Shown here in pieces: positions 31,932 to 42,675 of a stretch of DNA of 64,000 nt; position 1 is the stretch's first letter; every line of letters begins with the position of its first letter. The notes below the pieces were generated by a model. That model searched no databases, was not told the DNA's origin, and was given only the letters and a program-made list of their open reading frames with translations. Source of the stretch: Asterella californica (lineage: Eukaryota > Streptophyta > Marchantiopsida > Marchantiales > Aytoniaceae); NCBI GenBank assembly GCA_036924285.1, contig JAYKYS010000001.1, forward strand, positions 3,942,501-4,006,500, given 5' to 3'. The translations under genes and the position numbers were made by a program.

Positions 31932-34848
31932 TTATTTCTTCTTCTTTGAGCGAGTGCGTTTTCGCTTCTTGGGTTGTTGACCATCATCGATGCTGTGGCT
32001 GGACGTGACTGAACTCCTTCCTTTCGTATTCTCATCGCTAAAACTAGAATGATGTGCCGGTGCTCCTACTGGTTTGTTGAACGGTTTCCTAGCATTGAAT
32101 GCAGAGGAGGAGGGCCTGTTATTACCGGGTAAAGGGAACTGCCTACTACTTCCAACAAAAGACGATGATTTACTGTTCACAGTGAGTGACGGTTGTTTAC
32201 TGTTCCCTGCAGACGAGGATGGCCTACTGTTCCCCGTGGAAGAAGAGGGTCTGCTATTTCCACCAGAGGAGGAAGTTCGTGGTTTGACACCATTCAGTTT
32301 CGGCGGAGGACGAGACTTCACACGAGACGGTCCTCCTGAGAATGACTTTGCTGGTTTCTGCATCTTGAAACACCAAAAAACCGAGTTTTAGTCATTCTAA
32401 AAGCGTTGCAGATGCCTGGGTGAACAACATGGATGTTCCCGACACCATGCTGTCTATCGAACCTGGTGGACTCACCCAGACACCTGAAAGGGGAAGGACA
32501 AGTGCTTGTTGGAATAGGAAAACGCGCGGTAGAAACAAACATAGAAAACGACAACAACGGAACGAATATCGTCATCCTGGTCTAGAGATATGGACGCGTA
32601 CCTCATCTTTCGGACCATCTTTAGAGCTGAAACGAGAGCGCTTAGATGATTTGTCGGAGATTTTCGGTGGTCTCTTGCTAACGGCGATTCTAGGAGTCGG
32701 AAGCACTTGTTTTGGACCATCATCTCCATCCCCCAGCCTGTCATCATACTGACTGATAGTTAAAACACCGATCCTTGGAGTAGCAGACTGTTGGAAAGCA
32801 GATTGCTTGCCTTTAGCTTGGACTGGATGTCACCCTAAAGGGATCTACCGCAGGAGCTCTGTTACGATACATCAGGAAATGCCTGTAATCCATCAACTAT
32901 AAGTTGATGTCGTAAGACTGATACCGACACTTCTTACAAACGATAACCTCATCATTAACTGCTCGTCATTTAAGTCAAAGATTTTGAGTCTGCTTTCGAA
33001 CCTAGGGCTTTTGTCAGTAAGCTCATCATCGGCATCTGCATCATCACTCGAAGACCCCGCCATGAAGAAGTCGTCTTCGCTCAGATCCATTGCCTCATCT
33101 TCACTGCCAGTTTCTGCATCCCATGCGCAAAAGCTCTTAAGTTAAAGAAAACTAACAGTAGTAGCAGTAGTAGTAGTAGTAGTATGTACGGAAAGTCGAG
33201 AATATCCAAGCAAAACGATTTTACTGAGCAACAAGTAACGGGAAAATATTTTCGGTAAGACGTACCCTCAAGGTCCACCCCGGCAGCGGCTGCGGCAGCA
33301 ATGTTCGCTTTGATACGTTTCCTCAGTTCGTTTCTCACGGCAACTAGCTCATCATCGTTTCCAGCAAACAATGCGATGTACTTTTCTGTCTTCGGGAAAA
33401 ACTGCAAATGAAACGGAAAGTTGAACACACTGCTCATGCAACACCTTACTACCTTACTGGCTAAATGATCCCGCATCACCACTCTAACAACATCACACTG
33501 TATCCGTAAGAGAAGTTGCATATCTGCATCGGTAGGTTACCACTACTAGCAAGGCGAAAGGCTGCTTACATACTTTGACATACTCAAGATCTTCTTTTAA
33601 TTGTTCGAGCTGTTTTGACAGCGCAAGCCCCTCCGCTGTATTCTGATCACCCAAAGTCCGCAACTGTTTCTCCGCCCTCCGTATTCTTCTCTCGATCTTC
33701 CTTCTTTCTGAATTACAAAACCACAGGGGAAAATTGGCAGAATGCCGTCAACTGGCAGTTGGTTACCCAACAAAACAACATTTGAATGCTATAAGCCTGG
33801 AAGTATGAGCTACTTTTGCAAATGAGCGTAGTTTGTAGTTCCACCGATGACAGAACGAAAGAGTAGATGCAAATCCTACCAAAAAACTTGACTTTCCGAT
33901 ATCGCAACGCCATCTTCCGTTCCAATTCACCGCGAGCATGCAGCTCTGCTTGCTTTCTCAAATCCTCGAGTCGCTTTTCTTGTGCATCCTTCACCTCTTC
34001 CGCAAGGAGTGGCTGATGATCCCACAGAAAATCCCATCAAACCTCTTGAACACAAAATCTTATTTCACTAGGACTCCGCAGTACTTTTGTACGATACCTT
34101 ATCCCTTCCAGCAATCAAATAACCGTATGCACGTGAGAACGTGAGAAACCGAAAAGAGGCACTACAGTTCCTCACGAACACCTTAGAGAGTTTGCACTGC
34201 TAGCGTATGAAGCTGTGACTGCTAATCCGCCCATACCTTTGACTATTCACCTGAGGAAATCATCAAACTACTGCTCTTCACAGGTAGGTGCTCCGTAGTT
34301 ACCCACCGTTAAGTCGCTTATCTAAGACTACCCACTATGCATATATATACCTATGCATATACTGAACCGCTAAATTCCGGAAAATCGGTTTTGCATTCAC
34401 CCGGTTCTGCTCCCTTCATGACAAGACCTGAAAGTGAAGGGTATCAAATCGCAAATCAAACGAAACACAGGCTAAAGTCTGGGACGTTCCCGGAACGAGA
34501 TAAGAGATCAGAACACCATGAAGGATCTTAGACGCTGACTCCCTCACTAGGACAGGCAGGGTGTGACCGGACTGCACATATGAAGAAAGGATCGTCATAC
34601 TGGTAGCCTAGGGTTTTAGGGTGCCCGCTAGCAGCTTGTGCAGGATATCATACCTTCTTCAAAAGGCGCTCTATTGATCGAATTTGATTTTTTATGGACA
34701 CAATCTTCGATTTTTTGTTGTCAGCATCCTTCCGCACTCCATGTGCTCCCTTTACACGAGAAGGACCTCGGCCCCCATTGCTCCTATCTCCAGAAGAGAA
34801 GGCACCCCGCCCCGCCACCCTCCTCTTCCCATACCCACCATGGGCCAT
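31932..34848 (-). CDS. EFG1: rRNA-processing protein EFG1 homolog (7 exons)
   Basis: Nucleolar coiled-coil protein of the Efg1 family, needed for 18S rRNA maturation in yeast. Exons (minus): 34848-34654, 34012-33880, 33707-33574, 33401-33266, 33113-32938, 32787-32602 and about 32357-31932, giving roughly 461 residues. The first (MAHGGYGKRRV...KNQIRSIERLLKK) to fourth exons carry the conserved core, including RYRKVKFFERRKIERRIRR across the exon 2/3 junction and YFPKTEKYIALFAG-like sequence at the exon 3/4 junction. An acidic stretch (SSSDDADADDELTD) lies in exon 5. The tail has seven 9-residue Ser-rich repeats and ends in the basic KKRKRTRSKKKK. The first five exons are well supported. The exon 6 acceptor and the exon 7 start are chosen by phase, as the tail is poorly conserved. 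Intron 4 holds an (AGT)n run at 33157-33183. Confidence 0.9.
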
Positions 34849-37120
34849 CGCCCCTTGCAGCTAAGGACGTAGCCTTCCGCAAGAGGAAGGCGAACGTAAG
34901 CGCCTTTCCCAAGTGAGTTCTCAGGTACCAACAGTGGACTCCGAGGTTCTCAACATGCTGCTGAAACTGCGTAAAAGATACCACGTTCGGCCCCAAACAC
35001 GCTCAGGTCCAATAAGAACCTCACAGACACGTTGCGGCAGACGGTAGACGAGATTGCTATCATAAATCTAACCCCCTATAATTCCCGCACTCGACACCTT
35101 GGAGGAAGAGCAAAGTGCTACCCAAGAGCGTAGGAGCAAAACCAGGAGTGACATGGTTGGCAATTTTTAAGGTGGTTGAACATTCGCAAACGGAAGCAAA
35201 TAAGATTGTATGAACTGACTCGGCCGAAAACAAGAAATCGCCATGGAGCATTAAACATATTACAACAATTGAGAATAAATCTAGCCTCCTAAAGCTTTCT
35301 GGCAAAATTCGACATCCCCAGACAAAGCTTCAGCACTTCCCTCCAACAAACCATCCAAAGCAGTGTTGCCCTTCTCTGTATCTGATGTTCTCGAACAAAA
35401 TAGGGGTGTAAACAATGTGGAGCGGGCTCACTCTCCCTCCTCTCCTGGCACAATATGCACTCCCGCACCTCAAACTAAAATGCTCACAGTTCACAAAATA
35501 TCATTTCACCCTGATTCCTTCCTTCCTTCCTTAATCGTCCTTTACTTCGTTTCGAACCGGGCAGCAGAGCACGGAACACACTTCAGAGCTAAACTTAGGC
35601 TGCGTCAACCAGTCGAGGGCTCTAAAAAAATTCTCTCGTCCAAAAACACTCTCCACCGTTAACAGCAGTAGTAAACAGCAGTCTGATACCGTACCAGAGC
35701 TCAATCGTTTAGAAGAGTGCACAAGCGGGCGGATCACTCACCTCAAACAAAGTTAGAGCCAGCCGTAATATAATGCCGGAACAACGCTCAAACCAGCCAA
35801 CAACTCATCCGTGGAAAACAGGGTCGCGACCTCATCATCATCGCAACTCGGCGCCCTGTTTCTGCCTCTGTCCGAATACTGACGAATAGATCGTGCAGTA
35901 AGAAGGAAGGAGTCGATCACACGACAAGAAAAACAACCGAACGAGCGAATTAAGGAACGCTGACAGGAAGGAGGTTCAAAGAGCCAGTCCGTCAGTCAAT
36001 CGTTCAGATTTCGAGTAGCCATAATCGTAACGGAGTTGTACATTTCTCGTACAAACAGTCGCCAAATCGGCTCTGTTCGGTCGGTCATTCACTCTAGCCA
36101 AAACCCCCTCTCGTCCTGACGACGGACCGACTGCCTTGTCTCCGTCCATTTCTAGGGCTGCTTGAGTTGCTGCTCACTGACCTAACTATTCTATTCCTCT
36201 CCGCGTCCGCTCACTTCCGGATTCCCGAATTCCGTACTGGCGTTTTCTCCCTCTTTACCTCTCAGAAAATATCTACCGCTGTACTGATAAATAAATATGC
36301 TTGCTTGTATTTTGCAACTACAGTATAGTGGTGCATGCATGCATGCATGCACCATGAACTTATGGGGAACAGTTGTCACTTGTTATTATCGGAAAATATA
36401 TAAATAAGATTAAGCAAATTTCGATATTAAATTCACAAAATCTAATTACATATTTGTAAATATTAAAACATCAGATGAACCTGAATGCAGGACATAATCA
36501 AGAAGATGCGTGGAAAACATCTATCACTCCACTGGTTGGTGTCTGGTCGCTGTTATGATAAATATGCATCCGAAACGAGGTGGGGAAGTTGGTAGCTGAA
36601 AGGGACTGTTGGTAGAAGGCTGAAAAGTTCTATCACGCCGGTGGTCCGTGTAATGTCACTGAGTGGGTATGCAAGGGACCGGTAGAAAAGGAGCGAGGCA
36701 GAGTTTTTCGGATGTGGACGCTTCGCTGTGGATGTCTAATAAACGTATAGAGGTTGAACTTTAGGGAATTTTTGTTCCTTCTCTCTTTTGGTAAATAAGT
36801 GAGTGTTATGTAAAACGTCTAGAATAAATTAATATAAAAGGATTTTAAAAATTATAAATATTAAATGATAATTAAGTCGAGAATTAAAACAGATCCACAC
36901 ATAACTTATCCGCCAAAAGCACACACTCGTCGCTTCTAGAACTGTAAGTGAGAATTTTACATTCATTCTACCTCGTCTCGTTTTTCTCTCTCCTTGCATA
37001 TCTACCCAACAACAGTAAACAGACCATTGAAGTAAAATGATTTTTCTATGTTTTTATCGCTTGTTTCTTTGTGCTTTCAACTTCTCCACCTCGCTTTAGA
37101 TACATATTATTTATCTCCTC
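34849..37120. other. Upstream of EFG1: promoter region and intergenic DNA
   Basis: Up to about 36250 the DNA is of moderate GC, with pyrimidine-rich tracts, and probably contains the EFG1 5' UTR and promoter. Beyond that it becomes AT-rich. No coding region is recognised. A 24-bp perfect palindrome lies at 36330-36353. Confidence 0.45.
36330..36353. repeat. 24-bp GCAT-repeat palindrome
   Basis: GGTGC, then alternating ATGC repeats, then CACC reads identically on both strands. CATGCA cores are RY-type motifs in plant promoters, but here the run is more likely a microsatellite. Confidence 0.6.
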
Positions 37121-37206
37121 CATCCAAAAATGAAAAAATCAAATATATAAATTTATTACCTAATTATTTCATTAGAAAAAATTAGATAATAACTTAATAC
37201 TTAATT
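37121..37206. repeat. Two-hairpin repeat family, weak copy
   Basis: The arms at 37150-37165 (AATTTATTACCTAATT) and 37180-37195 are inverted with about three mismatches. Family blocks such as GCGAGCAAAATTTTCCTGAAG follow near 37400. Confidence 0.5.
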
Positions 37207-37680
37207 TAAATTAAATTATGTTTGTTAGCAACCTCTCTCACTTATAGTTTGGAGAGCGAGTGTTCCTCCCTCGCTTGATACGTTGTGTCTTTATCATCTT
37301 GTGACTCTAGTTACTGTTATCATTTAATATTTACAGATAAATTTAATTATTTGGATATTTTATATCAAATTTCAACTTTGAACTTTTCTTAAAACTAAAA
37401 GCGAGCAAAATTTTCCTGAAGCTGATTTTGGATGCATATATTGATTTGGAAGTTCAATATTTCACCAGGTTCAACAGCAAATTTGATATGTGCAATTTAT
37501 CTCATGCGAGTAATGAAAAACACTTATGGGAGGTTTCTGCCGAGGTAACCGCAGGAAACGGCCATTCGTCGGAAACTGCAGCTTGCGGGTATGGAATATA
37601 ATGAAAAGGTTTAACTTGGACATCCTCTTATAATCCAGAAGTTTTTGCGCAAACCGTTTGACCAGCGGGAACACAATCAG

Positions 37681-37850
37681 CAATGAACTTGGTATGCTTA
37701 TTCACCTCTTCCATCTTCGGATGGAAGAGGTGAATAAGCATACCAAGTTCATTGGAAGAGGGATCCGAAGATGGAAGAGGGATGCAACCTTAATTTATTA
37801 CCTAATTTTTTTCATAGGAAGAATTAAGTAATAAATTAATGTATTTATAT
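37681..37850. repeat. Two-hairpin repeat with a perfect 34-bp stem
   Basis: The arms 37681-37714 and 37721-37754 are perfectly complementary over 34 bp around the hexaloop CTTCGG, and include TATTCACCTCTTCCAT. A second copy of the half-site (GATCCGAAGATGGAAGAGG) follows. The AT stem of the family comes next: arms 37790-37807 and 37822-37839, one mismatch. Confidence 0.85.
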
Positions 37851-38250
37851 ATTCATAAATACATTGTAGCACCTTCTCGCACTTGTATCTTGTGAAACGC
37901 AAATTAACACACTCTACTTATGGGTTTTCTAAAGAGGTTTCTAACGTTCTTGGAGCAAGTAACAGTGAACACTTAAATATTGTTTTGATTTTGATTTTTA
38001 CTTAATCTAAAGTATTTATATAACACTTATAACATTTCTGATATCTTAAAGAGAACAAAACGTCCAAAAGCTTTAGCTCCGAGAAAAAAGTATACCAAGC
38101 AGTGCCGAGAAAAATATAAAAGATTAATTTAGAAATTTCTCATCAAGAACAGGAGCACGGACTACTTATTGTACGTGACATTTCTCCAATGAACGTAAAA
38201 GAAAACCGTTCTATCACTTTCTCTTCAACGTTCTTCTCCAGGATGCACGT

Positions 38251-38364
38251 TTGGTATGCTTATTCATCTCTTCCATCCGAAGATGGAAGGGGGCAGCAAG
38301 CTACATTCATTTATTATCTAATCTTTCAGAGGGGAAAGTTAGATAATAAATGAATGTGTTTATT
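38251..38364. repeat. Two-hairpin repeat copy
   Basis: GGTATGCTTATTCATCTCTTCCATC with GAAGATGGAAGG forms the first stem. The second stem has arms 38303-38326 and 38335-38357 that pair along 23 bp with a single bulged base. Confidence 0.75.
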
Positions 38365-41300
38365 AATGTATCATTCTAGTTTAGTAGGCTCTCGTATTTG
38401 TACCCTCTGAATCGAGTAGACCTGGATACCACTGATGAGTTTTCCAATGACGTTTTTATTGTTCTTGGAATAACTAATATTTAATATTTAAATTATTAAT
38501 TGTTATTATATATATATATATATAATAGTTATAATATTTCCTGTAACATAAAGTAAACAAAACGTACCGAAGTTGATCGAGCATGCTTATTCATTTTATC
38601 ATAGCCTCTAGAGAGTGTAATTTACATTTTCTTTTTATTTTTTCTTTTTCTATATTCATCCGTGGGCAAGAAGTGAGTGGAAGAACACCCAATGGGAGCA
38701 GTTTTGAGGACACCGTAAACCATTTCGATGAGATAAAACCACTCGGTGCGAGTACATTTCAGAGGTCTTATCAGGAAGAATCTACCGGATGGGAGACCGG
38801 TCTATATATTGGAGACCTGTCTTGCATTACGGTCATGTACTCTCATTGAAACAATTTATCATTGCATCTTTTTAAAAGGAAGGGTTTTATAAGAATTAAA
38901 TCGAGATGAAAATGGATTATTCATTCATTCTCTGGGTTTTCTCGTCTTCGTTCGACACACTTTATTAGGAGTTTCTCTGGATTGTAAACCGATAATTTTT
39001 CTATTGACATTTTTACTTTTAAAAAAGATTTGCATTATACAGAATCTTTGATTCTGTTTACCTATGTGGTGTATCTCGTGGTCGTCTTCCTCTTCATTTT
39101 GAACACCTTGTAAAAGTTATTAACTCGATGACCTCCCTATGTGGATCTTATTGTCAAATATTTGTATCACTTTGTATGTTATGTTTCCTGATCTAAACTA
39201 CTATAAAGGATTTATAAAGGATGAACTCTCTCACCTCCATGTCTTGCGGATCGTTTTGGAGTATATTTAGAGATGATCTACCGTTGCTTACTCACCAGTG
39301 GTTTACGAGTGATTAGAAGCCACTGGTTTATGAGTGACCATAACTTCATAAGCCACTAGATGGGTTAGTCACTGGCGTACAGTAGCATATTAGTTTAAAT
39401 AATTTACATTTTAGAAATATTATACATATTTGCAACATAATATTTTAAACCTAGCAAGAGAGTAGACATGTCAACGATACTATATTAATCAAAATACTAT
39501 TATAAATTCTATTCAATATATCCCAGGTACGATAAGCATCTCGTAGAAAGCGTTTATGCGATCTTGGTACAGAAATTTACTTGATTTGATCTCACCGCTC
39601 TTAACTTTGTGTTACTTGATCATGATCTCATCTTTTTCAACTTTGTGTTACTTGATCACACATTTGAATGTAAACAGCAAGTTTAGCAGGTTTATTGTTC
39701 TATAAAGACACTGCATTAAAACAAATAAGAAATACTCGAGTTGATAATATGTTATAAAGACATTTTAAATTAAACTTCCCTGTGTATACGTGAGCTAACA
39801 TGCTATTCTCTCATTCTGATAATATGGCATTTTGACTTACTGAACTTGCTATAGTCAGTCAAAGGTGTAATAAAGTAAAGCAAAATTAAGAAGAGTAAGG
39901 TCCAATCCCACAAACGTATTAGGGGTGAGGTAAAGTAAATTTCTAAATCTTAGTGCTACACCATCTCGAGATAATCCTATTCCTCGGAAGTACTAGTCAT
40001 CCCAAAACACCTCTTATTAGAGTGTGCGAGAATTAATTATACTTAACTAGTGTAAAGGTAATTATTCACTAGTAAGGAGTATATCATATCACAACTTTGT
40101 AATGAAGGAACCATTATGATAAGATTCACACACTTTTACTTTCATATCTTCAATTTGTTTTTATTGACTGCATCTGATATTATTATATCTCGATATATTT
40201 TCAACCAACCACAAGGTGATTCAATATGTTTAAATAAGATGGACCCCTTTTGCACTCTGCTGTTTGCAAATGTCTAACACTGAATCTTTAGTTAGTCTTG
40301 TCGATTGACAATGAGTAGTATACTCATTTTGTTGGATAAACTCTAGCCTGAGCTCATACGTACAAAACGTAAACCTTATTTCGTCTAATTGAGAATATAT
40401 TCTCCATCTTTCTTTGCGATCACTACAGTAGCATGAAACTGTTTTTCTTTGAAGTAGAGGGAGACTTAAATAACGTTCGTTGAGGTCAGGTCTGACAGAA
40501 ATTAACTACGAAAAGGTTTTGTACGAAATTTTAGAAAATTAAATGAGTAAAGTGCCGAAATTTCTAAAGAATAAAAATCATTAAATCGTTATCAAAAATT
40601 CTAATATATTTGGAATGATCAATGAATAGTACGTAAAATAAATATGAGTATCTAAGGATTAACAGGATAGCTTCAGAAATTTACCGAATAAATCTAGTTT
40701 ACTGTCTTGACTGCCGAGCTTCATTTTGTCAAAAATGTTAAATTTCAGTTTGCTTATTTTCTTTTTTATTTGAATTAATACTTATATTTTTACTTCTTTC
40801 ACTGTTATTCTGATTAGTTCGTAAATAAGGATATCAAAATACCGAGAATAAGTTGGAGAAGGTAAAGTTGAAGAATAAGTTGGAGAAGAACCGTGATTGA
40901 ATAACTGACAAGAAAGTACTTGAGCGGTTAGAACCAACTCGGAAAGAGAATCTGGGCAGAAATTAAAAGTGGAACTCTATAAAGTTTGGTAACTAATGAT
41001 GTAAAAAGAATCATATCCACTGGACCACTGTATTTATGTTGTACATAGAATCCCAGCAAACCCAACGTATAACGACGCATAAAAGAAATAATACGCCTCA
41101 CATTTACCCCCGGAAAGCATTATTGTCATTCCCCTTTGCATGCATTTGCAAGCATGAATTTTCTACCAAACCTTATTTCCCTCAAGAGTTTGATACAAAA
41201 TTTAACAAACCATTACAGAATATGACTTTTTTACGAAGGGGAACGGCTTTAAGCTGGGACTGTCATTTCCTGGCAAGTATTGGACATACTTCATATATTT

Positions 41301-41589
41301 GGACTTGTGGATCACTATAATACATTCATCGTTTCATACTTCAAACAGCAAAAGTAGTAAGACTATTCAAATTTTCGGACATATCTCAAATAGCTCGACT
41401 AGTGGATTATCATAATACATTTGGTGATGTTTTTCAATAAAACAAATTTACCTCTTGGTTCGGGTTCAGTTATTCATTCTATGGAAATACATTTTTAGCA
41501 GTTATATTCGTTTCATTCTGATAGTGTGAATTTTTTGTTCTTCAAGTTTATTTTTTAGATAGTTAAACTTGTAGGTCACCACAATAATT
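38365..41589. other. AT-rich intergenic DNA, no gene recognised
   Basis: Only short open frames occur. The one at 38583-38849 reads fairly like protein in its second half (NHFDEIKPLGASTFQRSY), but I do not recognise it. A family block (AACAAAACGTACCGAAG) lies near 38560. A TA dinucleotide run is at about 38509-38524. Confidence 0.4.
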
Positions 41590-41700
41590 TCATACTCGGA
41601 GCGTGCATATTCACTCTCTTCCATCTCTCTTATGGAAGAGACATATATGCAAGGTTTAAATTATTATCTAATCCATAAAAATGTTTTGATAGTAATCAGC
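41590..41700. repeat. Two-hairpin repeat copy
   Basis: GCATATTCACT is followed by CTCTTCCAT (41616-41624) and its inverse ATGGAAGAG (41632-41640). A partial AT stem (AATTATTATCTAATCC) comes next. The following copy starts about 315 bp later. Confidence 0.65.
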
Positions 41701-41904
41701 ATCTCGCATGTGTACTTAGACGAGCGTGTCTGACAGCGCTTCTCTTATGATTTATGTTCGGATCTTCTCACATCTCAAGCCTGACTAACATATAATATTT
41801 ATTAAATTTTCTGATTTTTCTCATAAGTTTGATATACGATTTTTGTTTAACACTTATATCTTTCTCAATAATAACAAGTGGGTAAAAGTTCCATGAAGTT
41901 GATC

Positions 41905-42010
41905 TTACATGCATATTCACCCTCTTGCAAGATGGAAGAGGATGGCATGCTCCATTATTTTATTACTTAATATCTTCGTTGGGAAGGTTTAGATAATAAA
42001 TTAATACCGA
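41905..42010. repeat. Two-hairpin repeat copy
   Basis: GCATATTCACCCTCTTGCAAGATGG and AAGAGGATGG come first. The AT stem ATTTTATTACTTAAT ... TTAGATAATAAATTAA follows around GGGAAGG. Confidence 0.6.
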
Positions 42011-42675
42011 GTTTAACTAATGCTTGTACGTCAACAACCTCCCATGTATGTTTTCTGAAAGCACATAGATCCACTCTCTCTTAAGGATTATTTTTCAATC
42101 GTCTTACAACTCCCGAGGACCTTCTGCTCTGAGACATGTACTTCGTATTCCTTGTTTATCTTGTGATCATTCATTTACGACGGATGGGTCCAGCATCAAC
42201 CACACCCGTGCTTGTACAGGTGCTGGACCGAGACATCCACATTTGATTATTACTCAATCTCATCGTATCACTTCTCTTGCAGTTTCTTCCTCTATTGATT
42301 TCTCTTTCCTCACCAGTCGTTTCTTAACTTGATATAGCTAGAGGTTGGGTTTGGTTTACGTTCACATACATCTTCTATTTTAGATTTTTTTCACTTGATC
42401 GACGTCCACCTCGTCTGTTTTACTCTATTCATTTTGCGTTGAGGATAGATGTTAGAGGTGCACTTAGATTATCCTTAGATATTTTGACTGAGGATCTTTT
42501 GATGAGTATGCTTGGGATCTATTTTTTCTATTTCCAAGATGATGTTTGAGATATAACCGAGAAAGAAATTCAGATCAACGTGATGTTTTAGCTCGACTCT
42601 GTCAGTTCATATGTAGTGACTGAAAGTATCTACATAGAGACTTCTTGGATAGTTTGTTGAACAGAGATATAGACC

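Noticed and set aside
38583..38849. 88-codon frame with a protein-like second half
   Set aside because: There is no recognisable motif, the first half is AT-driven hydrophobic sequence, and there is no supporting context.
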